The notes below the pieces were generated by a model. That model saw nothing but the letters and a program-made list of their open reading frames with translations. It had not been told where the DNA came from and did no database searches. This document shows positions 47,355-58,767 of a DNA stretch of 64,000 bases, one piece after another. Each line of letters starts with the position of its first letter. The first letter of the stretch is position 1. This DNA is from Bathynomus jamesi (taxonomy: Eukaryota > Arthropoda > Malacostraca > Isopoda > Cirolanidae). The translations under genes and the position numbers were made by a program. The stretch lies in NCBI GenBank assembly GCA_023014485.1, contig JAJOZX010000484.1:186001-250000 (forward strand). Direction: 5' to 3'.

Positions 47355-47420
<66 letters not shown>

Positions 47421-47424
47421 CGCG
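47355..47424 (+). repeat. (AT)n(GT)n microsatellite
   Basis: About 45 bp of AT repeat followed by about 22 bp of GT/GC repeat between the hAT derivative and a LINE. Open frames across it are spurious. Confidence 0.9.
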
Positions 47425-48865
47425 CACATACAAACACGACCATTACACCCTTCAATACAGACCAGACCACCAAGGTCATCAAAAACATTAAGAATTCGAA
47501 GACTACTGGACCAAACAACATATCTAACATACACCTTAAACACTTGGGGCCCACAGGGAATACTAGCTCTCACAAACATCAGCACATATTCATACCAATA
47601 CTGTATTACTCCTGACATGGAAACAGAACTAGCTTCCTATAGACCCATTACTTTACTATGCACACCTTCCAAAGTAACAAAGACTAATCTTACAAATCAC
47701 CAACCCACACATACCACTATCGCCTACTCAACATGGATTCAGACCTCACCACTCAACCACGATATTACTCCCTAACCTCACGCAGCACATCATGGATGGT
47801 GTTAACTCCAGACGACTAGCTTAACGTACACTATTAGCAACAATAGACATTAGTAAAGCATTTGATGCTATCCCACGCTTCCCTCTCGTAAACAAAATAC
47901 TCAACACAAACGCACAATAACACCAAAAGGTGGCTGAGCAACTATCTTTCAGGAAGATACAGGTCACATTTAATGGCAAGTCATCCAAAAACAAGCTTTT
48001 TCTGAACGGGGTCCCTTAAGGCTCTCTTCTCTCACCAACACTGTTCAACTTATACATGCATGACATTTCAACACACCTATAGATCACAAGCTTACCTTAT
48101 CATATGCAGATGACATCACTCTAACCCACCCACAACAACATCGACATCGCTACAAATAATCTACAAACATACATAAACAGTATACAAGACTGGCTCACAC
48201 CCAATAGACTCAAAGTAGCGCCCACAAAATCAACCATCACCTTGCTAACAAGCAACACAAACGAACACCAGATAACTCCACAGCTTACACTAAACAACAA
48301 CAACATTCCACACACTCAAAGGACCAGAATACTTGGGGTCACATACAACACATCATCTTTTGCAAACCACATTCAGGACACTAAAAACAAATGTACGTCA
48401 AGACTTAACACGCTTAGGGTACTAACAGGCACAAACTTTGGGCACCAGCAGGAAACAACATCACTCATATACAAATAATATATTCGCTCAGTTATGGACT
48501 ATACTAGTCCATGCTGGGCACCCATTATCTCAAACACAAGCATAAATACCTTAGACAATACAAAACAACGCTCTTCGTATCATTACAGGATGTACTCAAA
48601 CACCAATAAGAACACCTGCACACACAAACAAAAATACTGAAAATTAGGGAACATTTAGATATGAGGGGAACACAATTCATAGCAGCAGCGACAACTAACC
48701 CACAACACCCTTGCCACTACATGTACAATCATGCACTAACACCTCACACCATTAAGGTAACACCAGAGAGACATTATAACCAAATACTCCATTCCATACC
48801 ACGCCCCACAGACGTCACACAATACAGAAAAAACATACACACACACATACACCTAACCCACAAAG

Positions 48866-49346
48866 TGTTAGGATTTTATATTTAAATTCTTATATTTACA
48901 TTTTTATAGCATAAAGTCACTAGATTAGGTATCACAAAATGGCAGCGCGTAATTTATTAATGGCAACGCGTGACGTCATTTTTTTGAACCCACCGCCGAA
49001 ACCAGAGTTTCGGCTCATTCTTATTTTGACACTCGCGTTGTCAAGTTCTCTTTCAAGTTTTCAAGTTATTATCCAAAGTTTCAGTATTTTCAAAGCTAAA
49101 ATTACAATAATTAGGATTAGTCAAAGACCTAAAAAACTAATTCGTTGACGAGCGCAACAGTTTGTCAACAGCCTTAAGCTGTGTTTACGGCCTATTTGTG
49201 TTTGTGTTCTTTTTCAGGTGTTTGGTGTTAAACTTTTACTTTAAGAGATTTGTGCCTGGATTGGTAAAGCCGGCATTATATAACCTCTTTTTCAGGTTCA
49301 GGTTGTTATTGGTTTGTTTTATATTTTAAGGTACTTTATACTTATA
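48866..49346 (+). repeat. 5' LTR of BEL/Pao element
   Basis: 481 bp, starting TGTTAGGATTTTATATTT and ending ACTTTATACTTATA. Differs from the 3' LTR by a few substitutions and by about 20 extra bp (near 49060). The start is TG but the end is not the usual CA. A primer-binding site just after it was not recognised. The segment 49347-49793 is untranslated leader. Confidence 0.85.
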
Positions 49347-49793
49347 TACTTGACAAACTGTCGCTGTAATTATTAGTCATCTGCATTAAATATGAATATT
49401 TCCCCTATTTAAACTTTAAATATCTTCCCACTTAAAATTTGATTTTGAAGGTAATTATATACTTTGGCTCCTCCTAGTTTAACAGATTTCAACTTTCAAT
49501 CAAGTCTAATTATAGTCTACTATTAACCTGTTAACTTCCATTTGTTTCGCCTTGTTTATTTAACTGATTTAACTTAAGATTTTGAAAGTTTCTGTTGTTG
49601 TTTACCTATAACGTACAAATATTTATTCACTAATTTTAAGGCATTTATTCATTTCATTTAGGCTTAGTTAGATGGTACTGTACTTTAGTTTAAGGTTGTG
49701 TGTTATTTAAGTCAAGTTAGTTGATTGTTTTTGATTAATTAGTTAGATTAGGCTAGATTAATTCAAGTTTAGGATATTAGGACTTTATAGAGA

Positions 49794-51305
49794 ATGTCAG
49801 ATTCAGATTTTGAGGACACAGTAGTAGGTTATGTCACCCCTACTGATGACGAGTCCGCGGCCGCAGGCATTATTAAGTCGTGTAAGGCCGCTGTTGGAGA
49901 GTTAGTTAGGGCGCGCGCTGTGCTCAAGCGTCGCATCACAATAATTATTAAAAGGTTAACTGCAATAGAAGAGCAAAATGAACTTGATTTAGATACCTTA
50001 ACTACTCAACTTCACCCTGTTCAGGTTTCTTTAGAACAGATTAAGAGTTACGATGACCAAATCATACATAAATATCAAACTCTTAAATTATTCAAACTTG
50101 ATGCTTCCCTTTTTGATCGCGAGTTGGAGTTGCAAGCAGACTACCACTTTAGTGTGAATAACCTATTAACTAAGTTGAAGCGCGGGATTAAGACCTCAAA
50201 CGCGAATTCTAACGTTGATGCTAATCAACATGACGCGAATCGCGCTCTAAATTCAGAAGCCGCATCAGTCGAAAATTCGTTAACTGGGTTAAAAGCTGTA
50301 CTTAAGAGAGGCGCAGCCACCCGACTTAAAGTGCGACACCTTTAGTGGAGTAAATGATAAAGACAATTACCAACATTTTAAGTCTCAATTTGAAAACTTG
50401 ATCGGGTCTCGCGAAGATCTTTCAGATTCCGCGAAGCTCTCGTATTTGATGAGTTACCTTCGGGACTACGCTTTCACGGTAATTAAACATTTGTCAAATA
50501 CTGACGCAAACTACCCAGTTGCTCTGAAGCTCCTAAACGAAGAGTTCTTGGACATTCCACACGTCATAGATTCTTATTTCTCTAAGTTAATTGCCGCGAA
50601 ACGTATTGACGATTACGACAATCTTTCAAAACATTTAAATAACATAAGATCAATCTTATTTGATTTGAAGGGTCTTAAAGTTGATCTTTTTGAAGAGTCT
50701 AGTGGAAATAGACTGCTGGCTCATATAATTTATCGTGACTTGCCCTTGTCCTTTAAAAGAGAATTGAACCACCTTGTCAATAGCAATTACCCTTCCTTAA
50801 ATCATATTTTAGATAATTATACTTCAGTTATCAGAGGTCTCGAGAGATTGAAACCTAAGTCTGTTTCCAGTAGAACTCAACCTGCTAAATCAATAAAAAT
50901 TAAACCTAAAGTTAATATTAAAGAAGTACCCAAATCCACCCTCCAAAACTTTAAAACAGACATTGCCCCTGTGTTACTAGATTCAGTCAACCCTAAACAA
51001 AGAGTTCCTCAATAAATTCCAAAAACAGCCAAACCAAAATGGCTGAAGTTGATAAAACCTTTCACAAAATATGCAAGTTCTGTTCAGGTAATCACTCAAT
51101 GCTAAGGTGCCGATCGTTTGATACTTACGATAAACGCATGGTTCGCTGCTCAGATTTGAACCTGTGTAAGTTTTGCTCTGGTTCCAAACATACGGAAGAC
51201 AATTGTCCGGCTTCCAAATATTCACTAACATTTGAGTGTATATTTTGTAAACTACGGACACACATTTCAGCTTTATGTCCTCAGTTCCACAATAGGGACT
51301 TCTGA
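49794..51305 (+). pseudogene. BEL/Pao gag with zinc knuckles
   Basis: The ATG at 49794 opens a frame to 50345, then the frame changes near 50320 to 50398-51015, and the zinc-knuckle part is again in another frame (51039-51305). The capsid-like region contains FKSQFENLIGSREDLSDSAK and MSYLRDYAF motifs typical of Pao gag. The knuckle region has two Cys/His clusters (KFCSGNHSMLRC, LCKFCSGSKHTEDNC) and a third CxxC (ECIFCK), for binding RNA. The two frame breaks make it inactive as it stands. Confidence 0.8.
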
Positions 51306-51329
51306 CTAGGCCAGAATTGTGGCCTGATC

Positions 51330-52248
51330 GTGCACTCTAGTGTGTTCGCAGCTGAACAACTTAATTCAACTCAAAACAACAATGTTCTCGACCTTTTGCT
51401 CCCTTCTCTAACTCTTGACTTCGCCTTGCGTGGAAAAGTTAGCTCTGTGCGCTGCCTATTGGACCCTTGTTCCCAAAGGTCGTACATTGCTTCCGAGACT
51501 GCGAAACCGGAGATATGATCTAAACCAGCTTCCTTATTACGCGTGTAACATAAAAACCTATGTATGCACACAAACAATCCACTTTAAAGAAATCGAATTG
51601 AACGTCAAAGTTTCTTCAAATTTTCAAACTATGAAGTTTCTGGTTGACGACAACCTTGACTTGGACTATAAAGTCGCTGGGTTGGATCGCGCCATTGAAA
51701 CTATCAAAGATGAGGGATACCAGTTGGCGGATAAAATTTGCCAATCCCTCCTCTGATTCAGTCATTGGAATGAAGGCTCTGTTGGGAGTCGATGTATTAC
51801 AGCATATCCGCAAGTTGGACAAAATTCCTTGTGCTGGTGGATCTGCCATGCAAACATGGGGAGTAATTCCTTTTGGCAGTATATCAGCTTTCAAAAGTAC
51901 TAACCCAAAGGGGGGCGGCACGATAGAAACCGTCGTTGATCGTTCCCTAGATTTTAACGTTACTAACCCCGATTTTAACCTTGAAAGTAACCCAACCAAG
52001 GATACTGAATCAGATGTTTCAAATTTCAAAATGTATGTTCAAATGATAATTCGATTTCTTTTAGCACTCTGCATCATAAACAGGTTACCCGTGATCATTT
52101 AGCACAAAGTTGTGAGGATCTGACCAGGGTAGAGCCATCATCCGCGCCGGTAGAGTCGGACACGAGTTGTGAGGTAGACGTTCGAGAATCAAATTTAAGT
52201 TTAAGGGATGAAAATCCCCGTAATGTTTCTGCTGCGGTTGACGCTATT
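51330..52248 (+). pseudogene. BEL/Pao protease region
   Basis: A DUF1758-type aspartic protease segment at 51330-51518 has CLLDPCSQRSYIAS where family members usually show a DSGS-type active-site motif, so the catalytic site looks altered. Downstream pieces in two frames (51520-52100) hold GVDVLQHIRKLDK and GVIPFGSISAFKS, the linker to the reverse transcriptase. A stop follows at about 51518 and there is a frame change near 51720. Confidence 0.7.
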
Positions 52249-54583
52249 TTGCATCCTCTGCCCACTTATCTGAACCTATTAAGCTTTCACAAAACAGAAC
52301 CGGATTTAGATTTGGGATTGGAGTACCTATACAGTATGGAGTCAATTGGTATTCCAAGCGAATCGGTTGGCACTTTGGACGAGGTGATGATAGAACGGTT
52401 CAAAGATTCTATCGAACTCGAGGACAATCGATATTATGTCGAGCTCCCCTGGTTTCGTGAAAGAATTGAAAAAGTTCCAGCCAATCACAAAATAGCTTTA
52501 GCCACGTTGAATAGAGTAACTCATTTCTTGGATAGGAAGAACTTGACTGAATCTTATAACCAAGTATTTCAAAAGCAGTTAGATGAAGGAATAATTGAAA
52601 GAATAGACGTAACTCCCTCAAATTATGATCAATATATATGGATACCTCATAGACCCATTATTAAAGAAGCTTCTCAGATAACGACGAAAATAAGGCCTGT
52701 TTTCAATTGTAGTCTCAAAGTAGGTGAAAACCAGGGTTGTGGAGTCGGAGTCGTGGAGTCGCACGTTTCAGGGCAGAGTCGGAGTCGGTAAAAAACTTCC
52801 GACTCCGACTCCAATTTGTGTGTCCTGTGTCACCCTTAATTTCTAAATCCTAAATACTAACATTTAGGTTATTTAGTTTTTTTTGGTCAATAAACCTTAT
52901 TCATTGATAGCTCCTAGATTAAGTTTTTTTTAATATTTTTTTTTTACATTTTCAGAATATACAATTAATATTTATTTAAATATAAAATATAAAATTTCAC
53001 ACTTAGTGTGGTGGTGATGAAATGTCTTATTATTATGATAATTATAGAGTGAAACACTAGAGGAGTCGGAGTCGTATATTTAAAATGGGAGGAGTCGGAG
53101 TCTGAGTCGGATTTTTAGATTTTTTACAATGTGTGGAGTCGGAGTCGAAGTCGAATTTTTACAATGTGTGGAGTCGGAAAATTTTGGACCGACTCCACAA
53201 CCCTGGTGAAAACCCATCAATAAATGAAGCAGCCTATACTGGGATTGATCTTATGGGATCGTTGTTCAAGTTACTTTGCCGATTTCGTACAAATCTGTTC
53301 GTCATGCTTTCCGACATCAAACAGGCATTCCTTCAAATTAGATTAAAGTCAGAAGCGGACCGAAACAGATTTTGTTTTTTCTGGTACCACAACAAACAGC
53401 TGGTTACCTATCGATACACTACTATAGTGTTTGGCTTGACCAGTTCTCCCTTTATCTTGAACTATATAATTCAACATCATCTCAACCAATACAATCGAGA
53501 TTTTTATTCTCGAGTCCTCAAAGATTCATTTTATGTCGACAATCTTATTTTTACTCACTCAGATCCAGAAATTTTAAAAGAACTTTACCTCCTAGCTAAT
53601 GAGCGCATGCTCGAAGGAGGATTCGAATTAAGGTCATGGAATACCAACCACACTGATCTCAAACAGAAAATGCAAATCGACAACAAAGCCGAAGAGCATG
53701 GAAGTGGGTTAGAGCGCGTCTTAGGTTATCATTATGCGGTTGAGACAGACGAGATTAAATTAATGGATTTCACGTTGGATGAAACTGCGAATACCAAACG
53801 TAAGGTTCTCTCTCAAATATCGAAGGTTTTTGATCCTCTTTCATTGTTTCTTCCTGTTACCATCAGAGGCCGAATTTTAATGCAAAAACTTTGGTCTCAG
53901 GGTATAGGTTGGGACGAGGAAATTGGAGAGTCTGAGAAAAATGAGTGGGACGAAATTCTGAAGGACCTTTACGAGTTAAAAGATCTTAAAATTCGCAGAT
54001 CAGCTTTTGAAGATGATGGCACAGTCGATCTAAAAATATTTTGCGATGCAAGCAAATCTTGCTTTGGATTTTCTGTCTTTGCTGTCAGCAATTCGGAATC
54101 TCACTTAGTATTTGCTAAGTCTAAAGTTGCTCCGCTTAAGGAACGTACGTTGCCTTCTTTGGAACTTTTATCAGTTTACCTAGCCTTTAAATGTCTACCC
54201 CAATTTTTGAGTAGTTTCAGATCAACTTTTAAATCTATTCGTGTTTGTTGACGCTCAGATTGTTCTGTCATGGATTTTAACAAGTGAAATAGACACGAAA
54301 TAAATCTGTATTTGTCCGTAATCGTTTGCAAGACATTCGAGACATGGCTAAATACATTGAAAAGACATTCAACTTATCAGTTAGGTATGATTACGTCGCG
54401 ACGCGGGAAAATCCGGCGGATCTAGTCACACGTAAGATATCTTTCAAAGAACTTCAAAGTCGAATGAACCTATGGCTTCATGGCCCAGATTGGTTAAAGT
54501 TAGACCCTCTTTTGTGGGAAAAGAAAGAACTTAAATGTCTCTCAGACACTCATAAAACACCACTTAACTACCTTGCTAATTAG
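52249..54583 (+). pseudogene. BEL/Pao reverse transcriptase and RNase H, interrupted
   Basis: The first part (52249-52731) has LPWFRERIEKVPANHKIALA and WIPHRPIIKEASQ. The 474 bp MITE then splits the domain. It resumes at 53214 with SDIKQAFLQIRL (first catalytic D), FGLTSSPFILNYIIQHHL and FYVDNLIF, the Pao form of the YxDD box. RNase H follows with LKIFCDASKSCFGFSVFA and LPSLELLSVYLAFK, then a stop at 54251. It continues in another frame (54310-54583) with YVATRENPADLVTR. Retrotransposon enzyme, copying its RNA in capsid-like particles. Inactive here. Confidence 0.85.
52732..53205. mobile_element. hAT MITE (GGAGTCGGAGTCG type), 474 bp
   Basis: The ends are CAGGGTTGTGGAGTCGGAGT and its complement at 53205, with a perfect 8 bp duplication GTGAAAAC (52724-52731, 53206-53213). 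GGAGTCGGAGTC motifs are repeated near both ends (52740-52810, 53060-53180). It lies in the reverse transcriptase codons of the BEL/Pao element and must be younger than it. Confidence 0.9.
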
Positions 54584-55668
54584 AGACGCCCATCTTCGCT
54601 GTAAACATCTTGGCATTCAGAGTACCTTGAATCTGTTGAGGATGCAAGGCTACTGGCCGACCCGTCCCAGACAGACGGTTAAATCTGTACTTTCAGAATG
54701 TGTAATTTGTCAAAAGTTCAATCAATTTGCATTCAAATATCCCAAGTTCACAAACTTCACTAAGGCTCAAGTTAACTTTCCGGCCTTACAAACATGTAGG
54801 CGTGGATTTCACTGGTCATTTTTACGTCAAAGACTCTTCGAACACCTCCACCAAAAATGTACATGCTCATTTTCACTTGCTTGAACATTAGAGCTGTTCA
54901 TATTGAACTACTTCCAGATATGACATCAGTCATTTTTAATGGCATTTTTAAATTTGTATGGCATTTGCGATGTCCTGTACAGCGATAATGCTGCCACATT
55001 TAAAGTAGGTGGTAAGTTTTTACAGGAATCATTGAACTCTAATGAGTTTCAAGAGCATATGCGTAGCAATAATATCAGCCATGTCAAATTGCCTGTGTAT
55101 TCCGCATGGATGGGATCCGCGTGGGAGAGACTTATCAGTCATAAAGAGCTGCCTGTATAAAACTATAGGTAGGTCTAAATTAAGCTATTTTGATTTGCTT
55201 ACTTTACTTTCGAGCATTCAAAATGCAATCAATTCGAGACCACTAACTTATATGGCCTCTGACAAGGATCTTTGCCCGCTAACCCCTAATTCCTTTCTAA
55301 AGATGCACACTAATACTAGTTTGGCTCTCAAAGTCCTTGATGACTGTTCTGATGATCCCTTGTGGACATCAGATCAACCTTCACATCAACAATTAAATGA
55401 ATCATTTCAAAATTTGCAGAAAAAGTTCGAGCATTTCAGGACACTTTAGTATGAATCCTATTTGGTGAGCCTCCGTGAACACAGTCGAGATCTTTTTCAG
55501 TCGAGTTGGATTAACCGTATCAAAGTTGGAGATGTCGTTTTAGTAAAAAATCCTGCTAAGATTAGACCGTTCTGGCAAATGGGAAGAATTTTAAATCTTT
55601 TCTTTGGTCAGGACAACAAAGTTAGAAGCGTAATGGTCAAAAGAGGAGACGGGCAGGTGGTAAATTAA
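54584..55668 (+). pseudogene. BEL/Pao integrase
   Basis: The zinc-binding part at 54584-54720 has HLRCKHLGIQSTLNLLR and CVICQKFN (HHCC type). The core is spread over frames: VGVDFTGHFYVKDS (first D, about 54800), VLYSDNAATFKVGG (second D, about 54975) and SAWMGSAWERL (E, about 55100). The C-terminal part (55150-55450) has NAINSRPLTYMASD, and the last segment (55462-55668) a VGDVVLVKNPAKIRPFWQMG stretch. At least three frame changes. The segment 55669-55991 is non-coding and precedes the 3' LTR. Confidence 0.8.
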
Positions 55669-55991
55669 ATTATCCCATTTGTCATTTATATCCTCTGGAA
55701 ATTTCCATCACCCATTCAGGATCTCAAAATTCAGACAATTCCTCCAACAGCTTAAAAGGGCCTGCTCGGGATTCGGACAAAATACCGGATTCCCAGCGGA
55801 GCTCTGTTCAGAGTTTCACACAACCCTCTCACCCTAACATCTTAAGCAACGCTCCAAATGTCCAGAGACCTAGACGACAGGCTGCCTTAAGATGCCAGAA
55901 TCAAATTATGAAGCTTTTTAAGGATTCAGATTAAATCAACTAGCAGCAGGAGTCCCATTAAAGGGATAACTGCTGTTGTCCCCCGGGAATG

Positions 55992-56452
55992 TGTTATGAT
56001 TTTATATTTAAATTCTTATATTTACATTTTTAAAGCATAAAGTCACTAGATTAGGTATCACTAAAATAGCAGCGCGTAATTTATTAATGGCAACGCGTGA
56101 CGTCATTTTTTTGAACCCACCACCGAAACCAGAGTTTCGGCTCATTCGTATTTTGACACTCGCGTTGTCAAGTTCTCATCCAAAGTTTCAGTATTTTCAA
56201 AGCTAAAATTACAACTAATTAGGATTAGTCAGACCTAAAAAACTAATTCGTTGACAAGCGCAACAGTTTGTCAACAGCCTTAAGCTGTGTTTACGGCCTA
56301 TTTGTGTTTGTGTTCTTTTTCAGGTGTTTGGTGTTAAACTTTTACTTTGAGAGATTTGTGCCTGGATTGGTAAAGCCGGCATTATATAACCTCTTTTTCA
56401 GGTTCAGGTTGTTATTGGTTTGTTTTATATTTTAAGGTACTTTATACTTATA
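55992..56452 (+). repeat. 3' LTR of BEL/Pao element
   Basis: 461 bp, starting TGTTATGATTTTATATTT and ending ACTTTATACTTATA. Nearly identical to the 5' LTR apart from a short deletion and a few substitutions, so insertion is not very old. No clear polypurine tract adjoins it; the preceding bases are CCCCCGGGAATG. Confidence 0.85.
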
Positions 56453-57113
56453 AAAGCACTGACACGACTCGGTCCGAATGCGGTCCTAGGTGCGAAGCCG
56501 CCACCCATTGACAGGTCAAAGACCAGCCTGAGTAGATCGGATAGAGTTAATTTGGCACGATTCCGATGTGGACATCACCCCAACTTACGGACATATAAAA
56601 ACAGACTAGACAACGCCACAGACGACACCTGCCACCTGTGCCAGGACACACCACAAACAATTGAACACATTATGACAGACTGTACCGCTGTAGCACAACA
56701 TAGAACACAACACATCATCACTAGTGCGCTGAACATATGGTCCACTCCAGAGAGGGCGATCGGTTACCTGCTTGCCGCCTGCTTGCTCGATCAGGGTGGG
56801 CTAAACAACAACAACAACAACAACTCCGTATGGAGACATCTCTCTCCCTCAGACCCTGCAGCGCAAATTTTAAGTTAATACGAGTGATTTATATCGAATT
56901 ACTAACTGTTTTAGCAAATTTCATGTTAGCTTCCTTTTCAACATTGAAGTCTTCACAAGTGAAACAAAAGAAAACTCCATTTCTTTCTCCAACTTTTTAC
57001 TGTTCATTTTTTGTAACTCTTAATTGAGACTTGAATTAGGGGTATTTATTAGCTGAAAACGTTAGCAATTTTTATTTGTTAAAAAAAAGAAATTATATAT
57101 ATATATATTGCAA

Positions 57114-57119
57114 TTTATT
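57114..57119 (-). promoter_or_regulatory. Polyadenylation signal AATAAA
   Basis: AATAAA on the minus strand, about 44 nt downstream of the stop codon of the hydroxylase exon. Its position suits it as that gene's poly(A) signal. Confidence 0.5.
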
Positions 57120-57162
57120 CCTTTTAACATTAAACTAAAGTTTAAATCAATGAACTACCAAA

Positions 57163-57366
57163 CTAAGTGCTAGGAACAATTTCATCGGTTTTGATTTTAA
57201 GAAATTTTTCAGCCAAAGACCTTTCTGCTTCCTTGTACTTTTTGTTAAAGGTGAACCACATTGCCAGAGCGCACCGACTACCTTTCATTACTGGGCGAAC
57301 TCCATGAAGGTTTTCTTTCCCAGCCGAAAATGCAACCAGACGACCGCATTTTGGCTTAATTATGCT
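57163..57366 (-). CDS. Last exon of a prolyl 3-hydroxylase-like 2OG-Fe(II) oxygenase
   Basis: On the minus strand an acceptor (TTGTATTTTAG) is followed by 67 codons and a TAG at 57163-57165. The peptide begins SIIKPKCGRLVAFSAGKENL and continues with HGVRPVMKG and RCALAMWFTFNKKYKEAE. This is the end of the double-stranded beta helix of prolyl 3-hydroxylase/leprecan-type enzymes, with the distal iron-binding His (HGV) and an Arg ten residues later that would bind 2-oxoglutarate. These enzymes modify collagen prolines in the ER. No stop or shift is visible. Upstream exons are not found in 57370-64000, so the preceding intron would exceed 6.6 kb. It lacks the usual C-terminal retention motif, and other 2OG oxygenases of the same fold are possible. 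Confidence 0.75.
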   Translation of the reverse strand, partial: SIIKPKCGRLVAFSAGKENLHGVRPVMKGSRCALAMWFTFNKKYKEAERSLAEKFLKIKTDEIVPST

Positions 57367-57428
57367 CTAAAATACAATAATAATTTTAAGTAAACATTGA
57401 ATAATAATGATGTTGAACAAATTATTAA

Positions 57429-57563
57429 CCCTTAAAATGCCCAGTGTGTGAAATTTTCATCGTTAACTTTGGAAGCAATTTTAGACCTTATTTATAAGGT
57501 TATAAGGACGATTTGCATCAACTGATTCCGCCTACCTTTCGACTTAATTTGGGTATGAAAGGG
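57429..57563. mobile_element. piggyBac-type MITE, 135 bp
   Basis: TTAA on both sides (57425-57428, 57564-57567). The ends are CCCTTAAAATGCCC and, in the complement, CCCTTTCATACCC. It lies in the presumed intron of the hydroxylase gene. Confidence 0.65.
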
Positions 57564-57603
57564 TTAATTAACCTAATTAGCTTTGTAATAACTAAACTTC
57601 AGG

Positions 57604-57740
57604 GCAGAGCTGGAAAAGTTACTTAACTAAGTAATATTTACAGATATAAAGTAACGGAATTACTTCCATGTAATTTCAAGGTTGAAGGGTTTGAGATTTT
57701 CAAAAGGTGAAAAAGTAACTTTTGCAAATTAATATAGCGA
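57604..57740 (+). mobile_element. hAT-type terminus fragment
   Basis: Starts CAGAGCTGGAAAAGTTACTT and continues with AAGTAACGGAATTACTT-type repeats, a common form of hAT end. No right end or coding recognised. Confidence 0.4.
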
Positions 57741-57929
57741 GAAATTTCTACTGATTGTATCACCCTTTTCGAACCGTGCACCCCCTGACCAACTAATTCC
57801 AATGCTTGCACCCTAACCTTCTAGAACCTTTTCGATGTCAAAAAAGTATGAAAAAAAAAAAAATTCAAAATATACAGAAAGCAAGGAAAAAAAAGTATCC
57901 CAGAGACCCCTCAAGCATCCCTCCGTTCG

Positions 57930-57933
<4 letters not shown>

Positions 57934-57993
<60 letters not shown>
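57934..57993 (+). repeat. (AT)n microsatellite
   Basis: About 30 AT units directly before the Tigger-like terminus. TA is the Tc1/pogo target, so the element may have landed in this repeat. Confidence 0.95.
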
Positions 57994-57997
<4 letters not shown>

Positions 57998-58722
57998 CTC
58001 TATAATCGTCGTTAATTGGTTCCATGAATAGACTACAATTAAAGTCATTGAAATACATATAATAATGACAATTCGTCCCAGACCACCTGCTGTACTGTAC
58101 TTACCAAATTATGAAGTGGCTGGTTGCGCATGGAGGGGGGTTGGTGGGACTTGGTGATGGAGTTTTATTGCTTGGTAGGCGAATCACACTCCATCAGCAG
58201 ATCAGGGAGAGATCTACCGCTGTTGATGTTGATGGATGGGTTGACTTCGGTGGATCTAATTTTCTTTTGTAGAAATAATCCAGAGATTGTTGTCTTGTAG
58301 CCTCCTTTTTCTCTGCTAAGATTTCCTTATAGCAACGAAAGGCTTGATTGGCTTCTCGAATGACTTTGGAGGGTCTTTCTGCATTGGGGTTATTTTCTAA
58401 AACATCCATCATCATCTCCCAATGCCAGAAGAAATCCTTCAGATTCAGATTTCCTGTTGTCAATGTCTTGACAATCTCTTCCTCTGACTCCTCTGATACC
58501 TTGTGCTCTTCAAGCTGCAACAGTTCTTCACTATGGGATTCCAAGAGCGCTTCACTTGATTTTACTAAAGTGAATTAAAAAAGCAAATATTTTAAAGTAA
58601 ATTGTGTAGAAAAACCCCGTCTCCACTGAGCGCTCAACAAAGACTGATGCCCCGCGGGCAGACTACGATTAACGAAATAATGATGTTAAATAGTTGGAAC
58701 GACGATTATAGAGGGACTACTG
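57994..58722 (-). mobile_element. Tigger/pogo-like transposon remnant
   Basis: The right terminus in the complement reads CAGTAGTCCCTCTATAATCG. The left reads GTCCCTCTATAATCGTCGTT next to the AT repeat. A C-terminal transposase fragment lies between (58194-58560). At about 730 bp it is internally deleted. Confidence 0.7.
58194..58565 (-). pseudogene. Tigger/jerky-type transposase, C-terminal fragment
   Basis: An open frame on the minus strand reads HSEELLQLEEHKVSEESEEE, then FFWHWEMMMDVLENNPNAER and AFRCYKEILAEKKEATRQQS, ending near LDYFYKRK. This matches the C-terminal tail of Tigger/jerky CENP-B-like transposases. The HTH and DDE parts are missing. Confidence 0.65.
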
Positions 58723-58767
58723 GATACCTTTCCTTTCAATCTTTCAAATGTTCCACGCGATGATTCC

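Larger units (their letters stand above)
48866..56452 (+). mobile_element. BEL/Pao LTR retrotransposon, 7.6 kb, defective
   Basis: Direct LTRs at 48866-49346 and 55992-56452 flank gag and pol in Pao order (protease, reverse transcriptase, RNase H, integrase). The target duplication is AAAG (48862-48865, 56453-56456). The element is inserted in a LINE. It is defective: frame changes in gag, protease and integrase and a 474 bp insertion in the reverse transcriptase. No envelope-like ORF is seen after integrase. Confidence 0.9.
47430..56876 (+). mobile_element. Third LINE (Jockey-superfamily-like), split by BEL/Pao element
   Basis: The left piece, 47430-48865, encodes degenerate reverse transcriptase: KVIKNIKNSKTTGPNNISNI, then LASYRPITLLCTPSKV (about 47640), a KAFDAIP-like block (about 47860), LSYADDITLT (about 48100) and HTQRTRILGVTYN (about 48320). 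The right piece, 56457-56876, continues with the C-terminal zinc-knuckle-type end (RFRCGHHPNLRTYKNRLDNA, CHLCQDTPQTIEHIMTDC) and ends in (AAC)n at 56805-56823, a likely 3' tail. The BEL/Pao element separates the two with a 4 bp AAAG duplication. Many stops on the left; the right piece is open. Confidence 0.75.

Noticed and set aside
47330..47618. ORFs with alternating Tyr-Ile and Val-Cys stretches
   Set aside because: They cross the (AT)n(GT)n microsatellite; only the later part, inside the LINE, is real coding relic.
57806..58058. ORFs on both strands around 57930
   Set aside because: They are generated by the (AT)n microsatellite.
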